From: Neolewinella persica DSM 23188
Lineage (GTDB): Bacteria > Bacteroidota > Bacteroidia > Chitinophagales > Saprospiraceae
Length of the DNA stretch: 64,000 nt
NCBI RefSeq assembly: GCF_000373105.1
Contig: NZ_KB890422.1
Coordinates: 16,141 to 80,140, forward strand
Direction: 5' to 3'
Shown: in pieces, positions 10,167 to 18,224 of the stretch
Numbering within the stretch: position 1 is the stretch's first letter
How the letters are laid out: each line of letters opens with the position of its first letter
Position numbers and translations under genes: made by a program
The notes under the pieces: model-generated
The model's database searches: none
What the model saw: only the letters and a program-made list of their open reading frames with translations
Told to the model about the DNA's origin: nothing

Positions 10167-11051
10167 CTACACAAAAGAACCGCTAACCACCAATTCTTTG
10201 CCTCCTCCTGAGTAATCGTAAAAGCCTTCGCCCGATTTACGTCCCAGTTTGCCGGCCATGACCATATTAACAAGTAGCGGACAGGGCTGAAAATGGGCAC
10301 GACCAAAACCGTCTTTCATCACTTCCAGAATGGCCAGGCAGGTGTCCAGGCCAATATAATCTGCCAGCTGCAACGGCCCCATTGGGTGGGCCATGCCGAG
10401 CTTCATTACGGTATCGATTTCTGCTACACCTGCCACGCCTTCAAATAAGGTAGTGATGGCCTCGTTGATCATCGGCATCAGAATCCGGTTGGCCACAAAG
10501 CCTGGGTAATCGTTCACTTCTACGGGCACTTTGCCTAGTTCCCGACTGAGGTTCATCACCAGTTCCGTCGTTTCGTCGCTAGTGGCGTAGCCACGAATCA
10601 CCTCCACCAGTTTCATTACCGGAACTGGATTCATGAAGTGCATCCCGATCACCTTGTCCGGGCGATCCGTTGCTGCGGCGATGCGGGTGATGCTGATGCT
10701 TGACGTATTTGTAGCAAGAGGCGCGGCCGCAGGTGCAAGGGAAGCTAATTGAGCAAAGATCTTAAGCTTCAGGTCAACGTTTTCCGTCGCTGCTTCTATA
10801 ACCAGGTCTGCCTCCTGCGTCCCCGCCCCCATATCGGTAAAGCCGGTAATATTTGCTAACGCGGCTGCTTTTTCTGCTTCCGTGATGCGTTCTTTCTTAA
10901 CGATCCGGTCAAGACTGTTGCCAATGGTGGCAATGCCCCGGTCCAGAGCGGTCTGGTTTATGTCTACAAGGCTGACCTGATGGCCTCCGGTGGCGAAAAC
11001 CTGGGCAATGCCCGCACCCATTTGGCCGGCGCCGATTACTGAAATATTCAT
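10167..11051 (-). CDS. 3-hydroxybutyryl-CoA dehydrogenase
   Basis: NAD(P)-dependent oxidoreductase that interconverts 3-hydroxyacyl-CoA and acetoacetyl-CoA in fatty-acid oxidation or butyrate/PHB-type pathways; cytoplasmic. The N-terminal Rossmann motif is GAGQMGAGIAQ (residues 7-17), the catalytic region has NTSSISIT and HFMNPVPVMKLVEVI (His in the HFMNP motif), and the helical C-terminal domain contains DYPGFVANRI. Length 294 is usual. Odd: residues around SLAPAAAP are encoded by a full copy of the interspersed two-box element (10720-10758), yet the segment keeps the family length. No other beta-oxidation gene is next to it. Confidence 0.95.
   Translation of the reverse strand: MNISVIGAGQMGAGIAQVFATGGHQVSLVDINQTALDRGIATIGNSLDRIVKKERITEAEKAAALANITGFTDMGAGTQEADLVIEAATENVDLKLKIFAQLASLAPAAAPLATNTSSISITRIAAATDRPDKVIGMHFMNPVPVMKLVEVIRGYATSDETTELVMNLSRELGKVPVEVNDYPGFVANRILMPMINEAITTLFEGVAGVAEIDTVMKLGMAHPMGPLQLADYIGLDTCLAILEVMKDGFGRAHFQPCPLLVNMVMAGKLGRKSGEGFYDYSGGGKELVVSGSFV
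10720..10758 (+). repeat. Two-box interspersed element, copy 3, inside the dehydrogenase gene
   Basis: GGCGCGGCCGCAGGTGCA (10720-10737) followed by AGGGAAG and box 2 GAGCAAAG at 10751, 31 bp after the start of box 1. It is antisense to the gene and encodes APAAAP. Confidence 0.75.
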
Positions 11052-11086
11052 TGGTTAAATGCTTGGTCGGTTAGGAAAATCTGGCG

Positions 11087-11094
11087 CGAAAGTA
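11087..11094 (-). promoter_or_regulatory. Possible -7 promoter box of the dehydrogenase gene
   Basis: Minus strand TACTTTCG, one mismatch from TAnnTTTG, 36 bp before the ATG. Confidence 0.3.
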
Positions 11095-11108
11095 CGAAGA
11101 AGCAATGA

Positions 11109-11642
11109 TCAGCTGATCCACTTGACTTCCTCAACCCCTTCAATTCGCGCTAAATGACGCCCCAAAACAAAGAAATAATCACTCAGGCGATTGAGGAAAA
11201 CGATGATGCTTTCATCCAACTCCACTTCACCAGCCAGTTCTACGGTGCGGCGCTCCGCACGCCGGCAGACCGTCCGGCAAATATGCGTATGGCTAACGGC
11301 AAGGGAACCGCCCGGAAGAATAAAGTGCGTCATCTTCGGTAGCTCCTCGTTCATGGTGTCCATCGCGGTCTCCAGGTCCGTCGCAGCATTTTGCGGCAAT
11401 TGATATGCCTGGCCAGGGCGGTCATCGGCCATGGCGGCTCCCAGCGCAAAGAGGTGGTGTTGTTGGGCCAGCAACTGTTCCCGTACCGCTTCGTCCGTAA
11501 CGTGGTCACGGAGCAACCCGACGCAGGCATTCAGCTCATCAACGGTGCCATAGGCCTCTACCCGGGGATGGGCTTTACTGAGTCTCTTACCTGAATACAG
11601 GCCGGTTTGGCCTTTGTCTCCGGTTTTGGTATAAATCTTCAT
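11109..11642 (-). CDS. Cob(I)yrinic acid a,c-diamide adenosyltransferase, PduO type
   Basis: Transfers adenosyl from ATP to cob(I)alamin to make adenosylcobalamin; cytoplasmic trimer. The ATP-binding N-terminus KIYTKTGDKGQTGLYSG (residues 2-18), the YGTVDELNA motif, the ILPGG segment and the RTVCRRAERR motif are all present, and 177 residues is normal. The user of the cofactor is not in this window. It lies 57 bp upstream of the dehydrogenase gene on the same strand, so co-transcription is possible. An unusual tandem and inverted repeat precedes it. Confidence 0.95.
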   Translation of the reverse strand: MKIYTKTGDKGQTGLYSGKRLSKAHPRVEAYGTVDELNACVGLLRDHVTDEAVREQLLAQQHHLFALGAAMADDRPGQAYQLPQNAATDLETAMDTMNEELPKMTHFILPGGSLAVSHTHICRTVCRRAERRTVELAGEVELDESIIVFLNRLSDYFFVLGRHLARIEGVEEVKWIS

Positions 11643-11671
11643 GGGGAGGTAACGCCTGTGGAGTTGGAGGG

Positions 11672-11956
11672 TTCGCTATGCTCACGTTGCAGGGGTTGCA
11701 GGGTTCGCTATGCTCACGTTGCAGGGGTTGCAGGTTCGCTATGCTCACGTTGCAGGTGTTGCAGGGTTCGCTATGCTCACGTTGCAGGGGTTGCAGGTTC
11801 GCTATGCTCACGTTGCAGAAAAGGGATAGTCGTAACGATTGTAAACATGCAACCCTTGCAACAGGGAGCGAAGCGACCCTGCAACAAAGAGCGCTAGCGA
11901 CCCTGCAACAAGGAGCGCTAGCGACCGCTACAACGCCTAAGGCGCGGAGCGCCTTA
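11672..11956. repeat. Five-copy tandem array with inverted right arm
   Basis: A 21-bp unit ending in CTCACGTTGCAG starts at 11672, 11704, 11735, 11767 and 11798, a period of 31 or 32 bp, separated by GGGGTTGCAGG-like words. From 11847 the complementary words CCTGCAAC and GAGCGCTAGCGACC repeat in the opposite sense, so the spacer could form a long hairpin. A perfect 8-bp hairpin, TAAGGCGC/GCGCCTTA (11938-11956), overlaps the ABC ATPase stop. The same words recur at 49455-49682. Open frames here are repeat-encoded, not genes. Confidence 0.85.
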
Positions 11957-12694
11957 AAGGCTAAGCCCCTGCTTATACCGGTGCTCAGGATCACTGGCGA
12001 GTCTGATCATCTCATTTCTTTCGTCAACTTCTACTACACCGTCCCGCAGACGAACGATTCGGTGGGCATGCTCGGCAATGTCTGGCTCGTGGGTTACTAC
12101 GATAACGGTATTACCCGCAGCCTGAATTTTTTCGAAAATTTCCATGATTTCAATACTCGTCTTGGTGTCCAGGTTACCAGTAGGTTCATCCGCAAGGATA
12201 ATGGCAGGATTGTTGACCAGTGCCCGGGCGATGGCTACGCGCTGGCGCTGGCCACCAGAGAGTTCGTTCGGTTTGTGGTCCGTCCGGTCACCAAGGCCGA
12301 CCGAGGCCAGGACTTCGTGGGCCCGAGCTTCCCTTTCCTTGCGGCTCACTCCGGCATACACCAGTGGTAGAGCGACGTTTTCCAGGGTTGATTGGCGGGG
12401 TAGAAGGTTGAACGTCTGAAATACAAACCCGATCTTTTCATTACGGATCTTAGCGAGCTCCGTGTCATCCATTTTACTGACGTCTTTGCCGTCTAATTCG
12501 TAATTACCATCGGTTGGCGTATCGAGGCACCCCAAAAGGTTCATCAACGTCGATTTGCCGGAACCAGAGGGCCCCATCAGGGCAACGTACTCGTTGGTAT
12601 TGATGATCAGATCAATACCGCGAAGGGCGTGGACCTTGGTTTGGCCCATTACGTAGGTCTTTGTAAGGTCCTTGATGTTGATTACGGGGTGCAT
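11954..12694 (-). CDS. ABC transporter ATP-binding protein, MacB/LolD type
   Basis: Cytoplasmic ATPase of an export or lipoprotein-release type ABC transporter. Walker [10 protein letters not shown] at about residues 41-49, Q-loop in [10 protein letters not shown], signature [15 protein letters not shown] and Walker [13 protein letters not shown] are intact, and the sequence is typical of the MacB/LolD/FtsE-like subgroup. About 20 extra residues follow the usual end. No permease gene is adjacent, so the partner must be encoded elsewhere. The stop codon overlaps a small perfect hairpin. Confidence 0.92.
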   Translation of the reverse strand: MHPVINIKDLTKTYVMGQTKVHALRGIDLIINTNEYVALMGPSGSGKSTLMNLLGCLDTPTDGNYELDGKDVSKMDDTELAKIRNEKIGFVFQTFNLLPRQSTLENVALPLVYAGVSRKEREARAHEVLASVGLGDRTDHKPNELSGGQRQRVAIARALVNNPAIILADEPTGNLDTKTSIEIMEIFEKIQAAGNTVIVVTHEPDIAEHAHRIVRLRDGVVEVDERNEMIRLASDPEHRYKQGLSL

Positions 12695-12787
12695 ACTTGG
12701 TTTTTTAATCGGTTAGTTCTTGTTAAGAGGACGATTTTGTCCCGATGGTTGGTGTGACAGATGGAACAAATAACAGGAAGTAGTCTG

Positions 12788-13078
12788 CTAAATAACCCTC
12801 GGAACCCGGAAGAATCCGCCTTCCTCATCCGCGTCTGGTGCGTTTTTTAACGCTTGCTCCCGGTCAATATGACCGCTTGCCTTATCTGGGCGTAAAACGT
12901 TTTCCACGCCGGTAACGTACCGCAGAGGTTCTACGGCATCCAGCTTCAACTCATCCAACTTTTCCACCATCCCAAGGATTTTTTTTAAATCCTGTTGCAG
13001 TTTTATCGATTGCGCCGGGCTGGGGTCAAGGCGGGAGAGTTTTGCTAAACGCGATATTAGCTTATCGTCTACTGTCAT
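12788..13078 (-). CDS. gatC: Asp-tRNA(Asn)/Glu-tRNA(Gln) amidotransferase subunit C
   Basis: Small subunit of the GatCAB amidotransferase, which corrects Glu-tRNA(Gln) and Asp-tRNA(Asn). The 96 residues cover the whole family: the N-terminal helices (LAKLSRLDPS), the central helix KKILGMVEKLDELKLDAVEP and the C-terminal GGFFRVPRVI, which packs on GatA. gatA and gatB are not nearby. A TACTTTTG box on the minus strand at 13093-13100 lies just before the start and could drive it. Confidence 0.93.
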   Translation of the reverse strand: MTVDDKLISRLAKLSRLDPSPAQSIKLQQDLKKILGMVEKLDELKLDAVEPLRYVTGVENVLRPDKASGHIDREQALKNAPDADEEGGFFRVPRVI

Positions 13079-13092
13079 GGTATTCTTTTCGA

Positions 13093-13100
13093 CAAAAGTA
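13093..13100 (-). promoter_or_regulatory. Possible -7 promoter box of gatC
   Basis: Minus strand TACTTTTG matches TAnnTTTG exactly. It lies 15 bp before the gatC ATG, so the transcript would have a very short leader. Confidence 0.4.
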
Positions 13101-13102
13101 GG

Positions 13103-13245
13103 GTATAGATTGATAGACAGCGCTCCGCGCTTTGATAGATGGTCGCTTCGCTCATTTGGTATTAGGTAGTGAGTAGCCTACCTACTACCTTCTACCAAGG
13201 GCGAAGCCAGACTACGAAGAAAAGAGCAAAGCGATTTTCCGTCTG
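13103..13245. repeat. Spacer with small palindromes between gatC and the phosphoesterase gene
   Basis: No gene. It contains GCGCTCCGCGC, GGTCGCTTCGCTC and the inverted pair AGGTAGTGAGTAG/CTACCTACTACCT. These belong to the GAGCGnAGCGA family of words that fill several spacers (also 13922-14033, 23790-23938). Confidence 0.6.
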
Positions 13246-13740
13246 CTATCCGCGGCTTCCGAGTTCAATTGCCTCAAGGTTTTCTACCCGCCCGGCCTGT
13301 ATGTCGAACCGAAGAAGGGTCCGGACCTGGTGGAACCCATGCTTCCCGCAGGCACCAGGGTTCATATGAAGTATCCCTCGTTTTTTATCCATCATTACTT
13401 TAAGGATGTGGCTGTGGCCACAGATGTAGAGCCCGGGCTTCGTATCGTCCAGTAATTGCCGTACCCGGGATGTGTATCGGCCTGGGTACCCACCGATGTG
13501 GGTGATGAATACGTGAAGCCCCTCAACGGTGAATTCCAGATTGAGTGGCCAGCGCCGACGCACGTCAGTATCATCGATGTTTCCATAAACGCCCCGGGTG
13601 GGCTTAAAGGCTTCAAGCTCGTCGAGTAGGGAGACGTCCCCAAGATCACCGGCGTGCCAGACCTCATCGCAGTCCTTGAAATAATCGAAGACTTTGGGGT
13701 CGAGGTAAGAGTGGGTATCGGAGAGGAGGCCGATTTTCAT
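13246..13740 (-). CDS. YfcE/MJ0936-family metallophosphoesterase
   Basis: Single-domain metal-dependent phosphodiesterase of 164 residues, cytoplasmic. The metal-binding motifs occur in order: GLLSDTH (Asp8 and His10), HAGDLGD, GNIDD, a THIGG histidine and GHSHI. YfcE and its relatives hydrolyse phosphodiester bonds in small artificial substrates; the natural substrate is unsettled. It follows the hairpin-rich spacer from 13741 to 14033 and is on the same strand as gatC, so they may share a transcript. Confidence 0.92.
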   Translation of the reverse strand: MKIGLLSDTHSYLDPKVFDYFKDCDEVWHAGDLGDVSLLDELEAFKPTRGVYGNIDDTDVRRRWPLNLEFTVEGLHVFITHIGGYPGRYTSRVRQLLDDTKPGLYICGHSHILKVMMDKKRGILHMNPGACGKHGFHQVRTLLRFDIQAGRVENLEAIELGSRG

Positions 13741-13881
13741 AGTTGGGTGGTCAAGTAACTGGAGATGAACTGGTAGGGATCTCTTGCATTGTTGCCGGAA
13801 AGAAAAAATGCTACGCAGTAGTCGGTTGTCATAGAGGACAGCACACAGGTGTGGTATGTAGAGGAAGGAGCAATACGTAAA

Positions 13882-13925
13882 GTGGGGTACAACCAGCCAA
13901 AGTTAATCAGCTGGTTGTACCCCAC
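13882..13925. repeat. Perfect 16-bp inverted repeat
   Basis: GTGGGGTACAACCAGC at 13882-13897 and its exact complement GCTGGTTGTACCCCAC at 13910-13925, with a 12-base loop. The rest of 13741-14033 has no credible gene and holds GAGCG-type palindromic words such as AGCGCGAAGCGC and GGAGCGCAGCGA. The structure could be a terminator for the 78-residue gene to its right or a REP-like element. Confidence 0.85.
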
Positions 13926-14033
13926 GAGCGGAGTGAGCAAAGCAGTGCGGTAGCCTATCTCCTGCCAGCGCGAAGCGCATCTACCGATGGAGCGCAGCGA
14001 ACGTCTACCGAAGCCGCGCAGCGGCTGTCTATT

Positions 14034-14270
14034 TTACAGCGAGAGCTGTAAATCTGGTCCGAAGGCGTAGTTACGAACTACATTCAGTAGTCTCCGCCGT
14101 GCGTTGAACCGCACTTTGGGGACCGACGCCTGGGCCTGAGTGAGCTCCGTCAGCTCTCCGCGCAGAACCGGGTCAGCAGCCAGGGCTGCTTCCGTCGCCC
14201 GCGTCTGGGCTGGGGTGCTTTCGCCGTACAAATAGGCGACCATGTCAATTTGAGTAGAAGTTTGATCCAT
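14034..14270 (-). CDS. Small protein resembling an anti-sigma factor N-terminal region
   Basis: A 78-residue cytoplasmic protein I cannot assign firmly. Residues 8-40 (YLYGESTPAQTRATEAALAADP) resemble the N-terminal region of anti-sigma/zinc-finger-like proteins, in which a helical segment ending ADPxLRxEL is common, but no Cys or His metal ligands are present. There is no membrane segment. It follows the DUF2147 gene by 84 bp on the same strand, with a hairpin between them, and no sigma factor gene is nearby. Composition and frame look coding, but function is unknown. Confidence 0.6.
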   Translation of the reverse strand: MDQTSTQIDMVAYLYGESTPAQTRATEAALAADPVLRGELTELTQAQASVPKVRFNARRRLLNVVRNYAFGPDLQLSL

Positions 14271-14320
14271 GATTCGATTTAAGTATGAAAAAAATTGGGT
14301 TTGTCTTTATGATGCTTCAA

Positions 14321-14347
14321 GCCTTGGTTGTGTTGTCTTACCAAGGC
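14321..14347 (-). terminator. Hairpin after the DUF2147 gene
   Basis: GCCTTGGT and ACCAAGGC form a perfect 8-bp stem with an 11-base loop just after the stop of the DUF2147 gene. There is no strong T tract, so it may be a weak terminator or processing hairpin. Confidence 0.45.
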
Positions 14348-14354
14348 CGGTAAA

Positions 14355-14792
14355 TTATTTTTTTCGCTTCCAGGTTTGCGTGCGGTAGATGCCCGTCCAG
14401 TGCTTACCACGAATGAATAGTGTTTCAGAATCACTGTTCTCAAACCAGGCGGAGAGCTTGTAATCTGCCCCCTTTTTCGGGTCTAGAATGGTGCCGCCTT
14501 TCCAGTAATCTCCGGACTTTTCCAGGTTCTCGATGATGACCAGGCCCTTGATTGGCTGGTCCTTCTTTGCGCCAGAGCACTTAGTGCAAAGGGCATTCTT
14601 ATTATCTGTCAGGATTTCAACGATCCGGCCGAAGTACTTGCCGTCCTGCTCATAGATTTCTATAATGGAATTGGTCTCGCCAGTTTCATCATCTAAAGTT
14701 TGCCAACGCCCGGTCGGGACATCAGTGCTTTGCGCGCTGAGACCTAAAGTGAAAACTGCGATGAAAAGTAGGAATGTGTAGCGTTTAGCCAT
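14355..14792 (-). CDS. DUF2147 exported protein
   Basis: A 145-residue protein with a Sec signal peptide (about residues 1-20, ending LGLSAQ) followed by one DUF2147 domain: GRWQTLDDETGE, IIEIYEQDGKYFGRIV and a C-terminal KHWTGIYRTQTWKR. A CTKC pair within the domain (ALCTKCSG) is common in Bacteroidota members and may bind metal or form a disulfide. Expected in the periplasm or on the outer surface. Function is unknown for the family. Confidence 0.88.
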   Translation of the reverse strand: MAKRYTFLLFIAVFTLGLSAQSTDVPTGRWQTLDDETGETNSIIEIYEQDGKYFGRIVEILTDNKNALCTKCSGAKKDQPIKGLVIIENLEKSGDYWKGGTILDPKKGADYKLSAWFENSDSETLFIRGKHWTGIYRTQTWKRKK

Positions 14793-14878
14793 TCAGCTCT
14801 TTTTGGTATGATTGGCAAGATAACGATTGGTTGGCAGGTTTTCTTATTTGTTAAACTGTTAAATTCAGCAAAAGGAGG

Positions 14879-14918
14879 GGCGCGGTCGCAGGTTGCAGGA
14901 ATCGGAACGAGTAAGAGC
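14879..14918 (+). repeat. Two-box interspersed element, copy 4
   Basis: GGCGCGGTCGCAGGTTGCA (one extra T) and box 2 GAGC at 14915. With copy 5 it makes an inverted pair in the spacer 14793-15147, which otherwise holds no gene. Confidence 0.65.
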
Positions 14919-14983
14919 AGGGGTGGGGTAGCGGCCCGATTTTATACGGTCGTCAGCTGTTTTTGCGCTTTTAAACCATTTTT

Positions 14984-15001
14984 TGCACCAGCGGCCGCGC
15001 C
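14984..15001 (-). repeat. Two-box interspersed element, copy 5
   Basis: Minus strand GGCGCGGCCGCTGGTGCA, one mismatch from the common form, followed by A-rich sequence and AAGCGCAAAAA, a weak second box. It faces copy 4. Confidence 0.6.
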
Positions 15002-15117
15002 ATGGAAACAGTTGGCCAAGCGCCCAAACAGCCCAAAAACCATAAAGCTTAATGTGAGATAGTGTACAAGTAACAGTAAGTTAACATCAGACTGGGATGC
15101 AGTTAACCGTGTCGGGT

Positions 15118-15125
15118 GACCTTTG
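15118..15125 (+). promoter_or_regulatory. Possible -7 promoter box of the duplicated-domain cargo gene
   Basis: GACCTTTG followed by CGGC, near TAnnTTTG and closely similar to the boxes before atpB and the TonB receptor gene. It lies 22 bp before the chosen ATG. Confidence 0.35.
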
Positions 15126-15147
15126 CGGCAGAAATCAACTCCAACAG

Positions 15148-18100
15148 ATGAAAACTAAATTTACCCTACTTTTTGCTGCGCTCTTTTTGGGCTTTTTTGC
15201 CACCGCAGCTGATATTCGGATCACTGACGCCGACCTGGTTGGCGACATGACTTATAACTGGACTAACGACAACGTATACATTCTGGATGGCCTCGTTTAC
15301 CTCGAAACTGGCGGTGTGCTCAACATCCAGGAAGGTACCGCGATCAAAGGTGCCGCTATGATCACCACCGGTGACAATACCTCCGCCCTGATCATTACCC
15401 GTGGTGCGCAGATATTTGCCCGCGGCACTTCCGGCAACCCCATCATTTTTACCGCAGAAGATGATGACCTGACGGACAACGGCGACTTCACCGCTCAGGA
15501 TCGTGGTGAGTGGGGTGGTTTAATCCTTCTCGGTAATGCCACTATTGCACGTCCCGGAGGAGAAGACGGTATCGAAGGCATCGATGCAGACGAAGCCCGT
15601 GCCCGCTTTGGTGGTGCTGACGCACCTGATGATACAGACAATTCCGGTGTGCTACGCTACGTCTCCATTCGCCACGGTGGAGCCCAATTGTCTACCGACA
15701 ACGAAATTAACGGCCTTACCCTCGGTGGTGTAGGCTCCGGTACTGAGATGGACTACATTGAAGTTTTTGCCAACGAAGACGATGGCATCGAATTCTTCGG
15801 TGGTACCGTATCCATCAAACATGCCTCCGTTGCCTTCTGCGGAGACGATGGCTTTGACTACGACTTCGGCTGGCGCGGTAATGGCCAATTTTGGTTTGCG
15901 ATTCAGGCACCGAACACCGGTACTGGCCGTTCCGGTGAGCACGATGGCGCTAACCCCGACGGGCAGGCACCCTTCAGCCAGCCTACCATTTACAATGCTA
16001 CTTACGTTGGTATTGGTAACGGTGCCACTGCTTCCGGTGGTGATGCCAACCGTGCTATTCCATTGTCTGTCCTACTGCGTGACAACGCCGGTGGTTTCTA
16101 CAATAACTCCGTCTTTACCGGTTTCAACGGCTCTGCCATTGCGGTCGAAGACCGTGATGATACAGAAGTTGATGCCTACACCCGTTTTGCCGAAGGCGAC
16201 CTGACCTTCAACGGTAACGTATTCGAAGACTTTGGTGCAGGAACTACTGCCGGGGATCTCTTCCTGGCCATTGACCAGGGTGAAGTGAAGGTTGACGCAA
16301 GTTCCTCCACTTTTGCAGCTGCGATGGCGACCAACAATACAGTTGGTGCAACCGGTATCGCCGGTATCAGCCGTACCGATGACGGTGGGCTGGACCCACG
16401 CCTCAACGCTACTTCCGGTATCCTCGCCGGTGCTACGCCTTCTGATGACGATTACTTCGACGGTGTATCCTACCGCGGCGCCTTCGGCAACAGCGAGAAC
16501 TGGCTTCAGGGCTGGACGGCATTGAGCGAGTACGGCTACCTTGGTGACCTCGTTACTCCAATTGACACAGAAACCTGTACCACGATCACCGATGCTGACT
16601 TAATCGGCGGTGAAACCTACAACTGGAACGGTGGCTGCTACGTCCTTGACGGACTGGTGTACCTCGAAGCAGATGCTACCCTCAACATTGGGGCAGGTAC
16701 AGTAATCCGCGGAGCTGCTGACATCACCTCCGGAGACAACACCTCCGCACTGATCATCACCCGCGATGCGACCATCAACGCTGTTGGTACCGCCAATGCC
16801 CCCATCATCTTCACTGCCTTTGACGACGATCTGGAAGATGCAGGCGACTTCACCGCCCAGGATCGTGGTGAATGGGGTGGCCTGATCATCCTCGGTAATG
16901 CGACCATTGCCCGCCCCGGCGGCGAAGATGGTATCGAAGGCATTGACGCCGACGAAGCCCGTGCCCGTTTCGGCGGTGGGATGACCCCCGACGATACCGA
17001 TAACTCCGGTATTCTTAAATACGTATCTATCCGCCATGGCGGTGCCCAGCTGTCTACCGACAACGAAATCAACGGCCTTACGCTCGGTGGTGTAGGCTCT
17101 GGTACGACAATCGACTACGTCGAAGTATTCGCCAACGAAGATGACGGCATCGAATTCTTCGGCGGTACCGTACGGGTCGACCATGCAGCAGTTTCTTTCT
17201 GCGGAGACGATGGTTTCGACTACGACTTCGGCTGGCGCGGCGGTGGCCAGTTCTGGTACGCCCTCCAGGGCCCTAACTCGGGTACCGGTCGTTCCGGTGA
17301 GCACGACGGCGCCAACCCCGACGGCCAGGCACCCTTCAGCCAGCCAACGATTTACAACGCTACTTACGTAGGTATCGGCAACGGACAGACGGCTACCGGT
17401 GGTGACGCCAACCGTGCCCTGCCATTATCCATTCTCTTCCGCGACAATGCTGGTGGCTATTACCGCAACTCCATTTTTACAGACTTCAATGGCGCAGCCA
17501 TCGCCGTCGAAGATCGGGATGATACTGAGGTAGACGCTTTCGCTCGCTTCGAGGCCGGAGACCTGGAGATGAAGGACAACATCTTCTTCGGTTTTGGTGC
17601 CGGCTCGGAGGCTGCTGATCTTTTCCTGGCAGTAGATCAGGGAGAAGTGAAAGTAGATGCTTCTTCCGCTGCATTCGCTGCGGCCATGACAATGGCCAAT
17701 AACCAAATCATCAACCCTGCTCTTATCGATATGGATCGGAGTACCGATGGAGGAGAGATCGATCCGCGTCCGAATGAGTTCGGCCCAGCCGGCCAGGACG
17801 CTCCTGCTGCGGTAGACGGCTTTGAGTCTGTCGTTTACTATGGTGCTTTTGCTCCCGGAAATGGAACTCGTGCACAGAACTGGCTCACGGGCTGGTCGGC
17901 ACTGGAGACCACAGATATTGTACAGAACGGGACTACCGGCGTCGGTGAAGTCGTCAGCAACGGTATGCGCTTAGATGCTCCGGTTCCAAACCCTGCCTTC
18001 CAGTCAACGCGCGTTGCCTTCACCCTACCACGTGCGGCGGAAGTAACGCTGACCATCGTCGATATGCTCGGTCGTCCACTGGCGCGCCGTACCCGCAACT

Positions 18101-18219
18101 ACACGGCTGGTGAGCAGTTCGAAACGGTCAGCGTAGCTAATCTGCCCAACGGAACTTACTTCATCGTTCTTGATGCGGAAGGTGGTCGCCTCCTACAGAA
18201 AATGGTGGTTAGTAAGTAA
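15148..18219 (+). CDS. T9SS type A cargo protein with two near-identical ~460-residue repeats
   Basis: Secreted surface protein of unknown function. I place the start at the ATG at 15148 (MKTKFTLLFAALFLG), which gives a clean signal peptide; an ATG at 15097 would add 17 residues before it. Two copies of one beta-rich domain follow (roughly residues 25-480 and 485-930), each beginning DADLxGxxTYNW and containing TAQDRGEWGGL, RPGGEDGIEGIDADEARARFGG, SIRHGGAQLSTDNEINGL and CGDDGFDYDFGWRG. Long stretches are the same in both. The last ~85 residues are a type A sorting domain. The repeats are Asp/Gly rich and parallel-beta-helix-like. The following TonB receptor gene suggests a shared role, possibly substrate capture; that is inference. 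Confidence 0.85.
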   Translation: MKTKFTLLFAALFLGFFATAADIRITDADLVGDMTYNWTNDNVYILDGLVYLETGGVLNIQEGTAIKGAAMITTGDNTSALIITRGAQIFARGTSGNPIIFTAEDDDLTDNGDFTAQDRGEWGGLILLGNATIARPGGEDGIEGIDADEARARFGGADAPDDTDNSGVLRYVSIRHGGAQLSTDNEINGLTLGGVGSGTEMDYIEVFANEDDGIEFFGGTVSIKHASVAFCGDDGFDYDFGWRGNGQFWFAIQAPNTGTGRSGEHDGANPDGQAPFSQPTIYNATYVGIGNGATASGGDANRAIPLSVLLRDNAGGFYNNSVFTGFNGSAIAVEDRDDTEVDAYTRFAEGDLTFNGNVFEDFGAGTTAGDLFLAIDQGEVKVDASSSTFAAAMATNNTVGATGIAGISRTDDGGLDPRLNATSGILAGATPSDDDYFDGVSYRGAFGNSENWLQGWTALSEYGYLGDLVTPIDTETCTTITDADLIGGETYNWNGGCYVLDGLVYLEADATLNIGAGTVIRGAADITSGDNTSALIITRDATINAVGTANAPIIFTAFDDDLEDAGDFTAQDRGEWGGLIILGNATIARPGGEDGIEGIDADEARARFGGGMTPDDTDNSGILKYVSIRHGGAQLSTDNEINGLTLGGVGSGTTIDYVEVFANEDDGIEFFGGTVRVDHAAVSFCGDDGFDYDFGWRGGGQFWYALQGPNSGTGRSGEHDGANPDGQAPFSQPTIYNATYVGIGNGQTATGGDANRALPLSILFRDNAGGYYRNSIFTDFNGAAIAVEDRDDTEVDAFARFEAGDLEMKDNIFFGFGAGSEAADLFLAVDQGEVKVDASSAAFAAAMTMANNQIINPALIDMDRSTDGGEIDPRPNEFGPAGQDAPAAVDGFESVVYYGAFAPGNGTRAQNWLTGWSALETTDIVQNGTTGVGEVVSNGMRLDAPVPNPAFQSTRVAFTLPRAAEVTLTIVDMLGRPLARRTRNYTAGEQFETVSVANLPNGTYFIVLDAEGGRLLQKMVVSK

Positions 18220-18224
18220 TTTCT

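Noticed and set aside
11587..11994. Minus-strand frame of 135 codons rich in Cys and repeated LQPLQREHSEPCN words
   Set aside because: It is encoded by the tandem array at 11672-11956 and overlaps the adenosyltransferase and ABC ATPase genes.
13737..13940. Minus-strand frame of 67 codons upstream of the phosphoesterase gene
   Set aside because: It contains the perfect 16-bp inverted repeat and overlaps the phosphoesterase start; no recognisable domain.
16600..17304. Long antisense frame within the duplicated-domain T9SS gene
   Set aside because: It is a shadow of the coding strand, present in both repeats at the same place.
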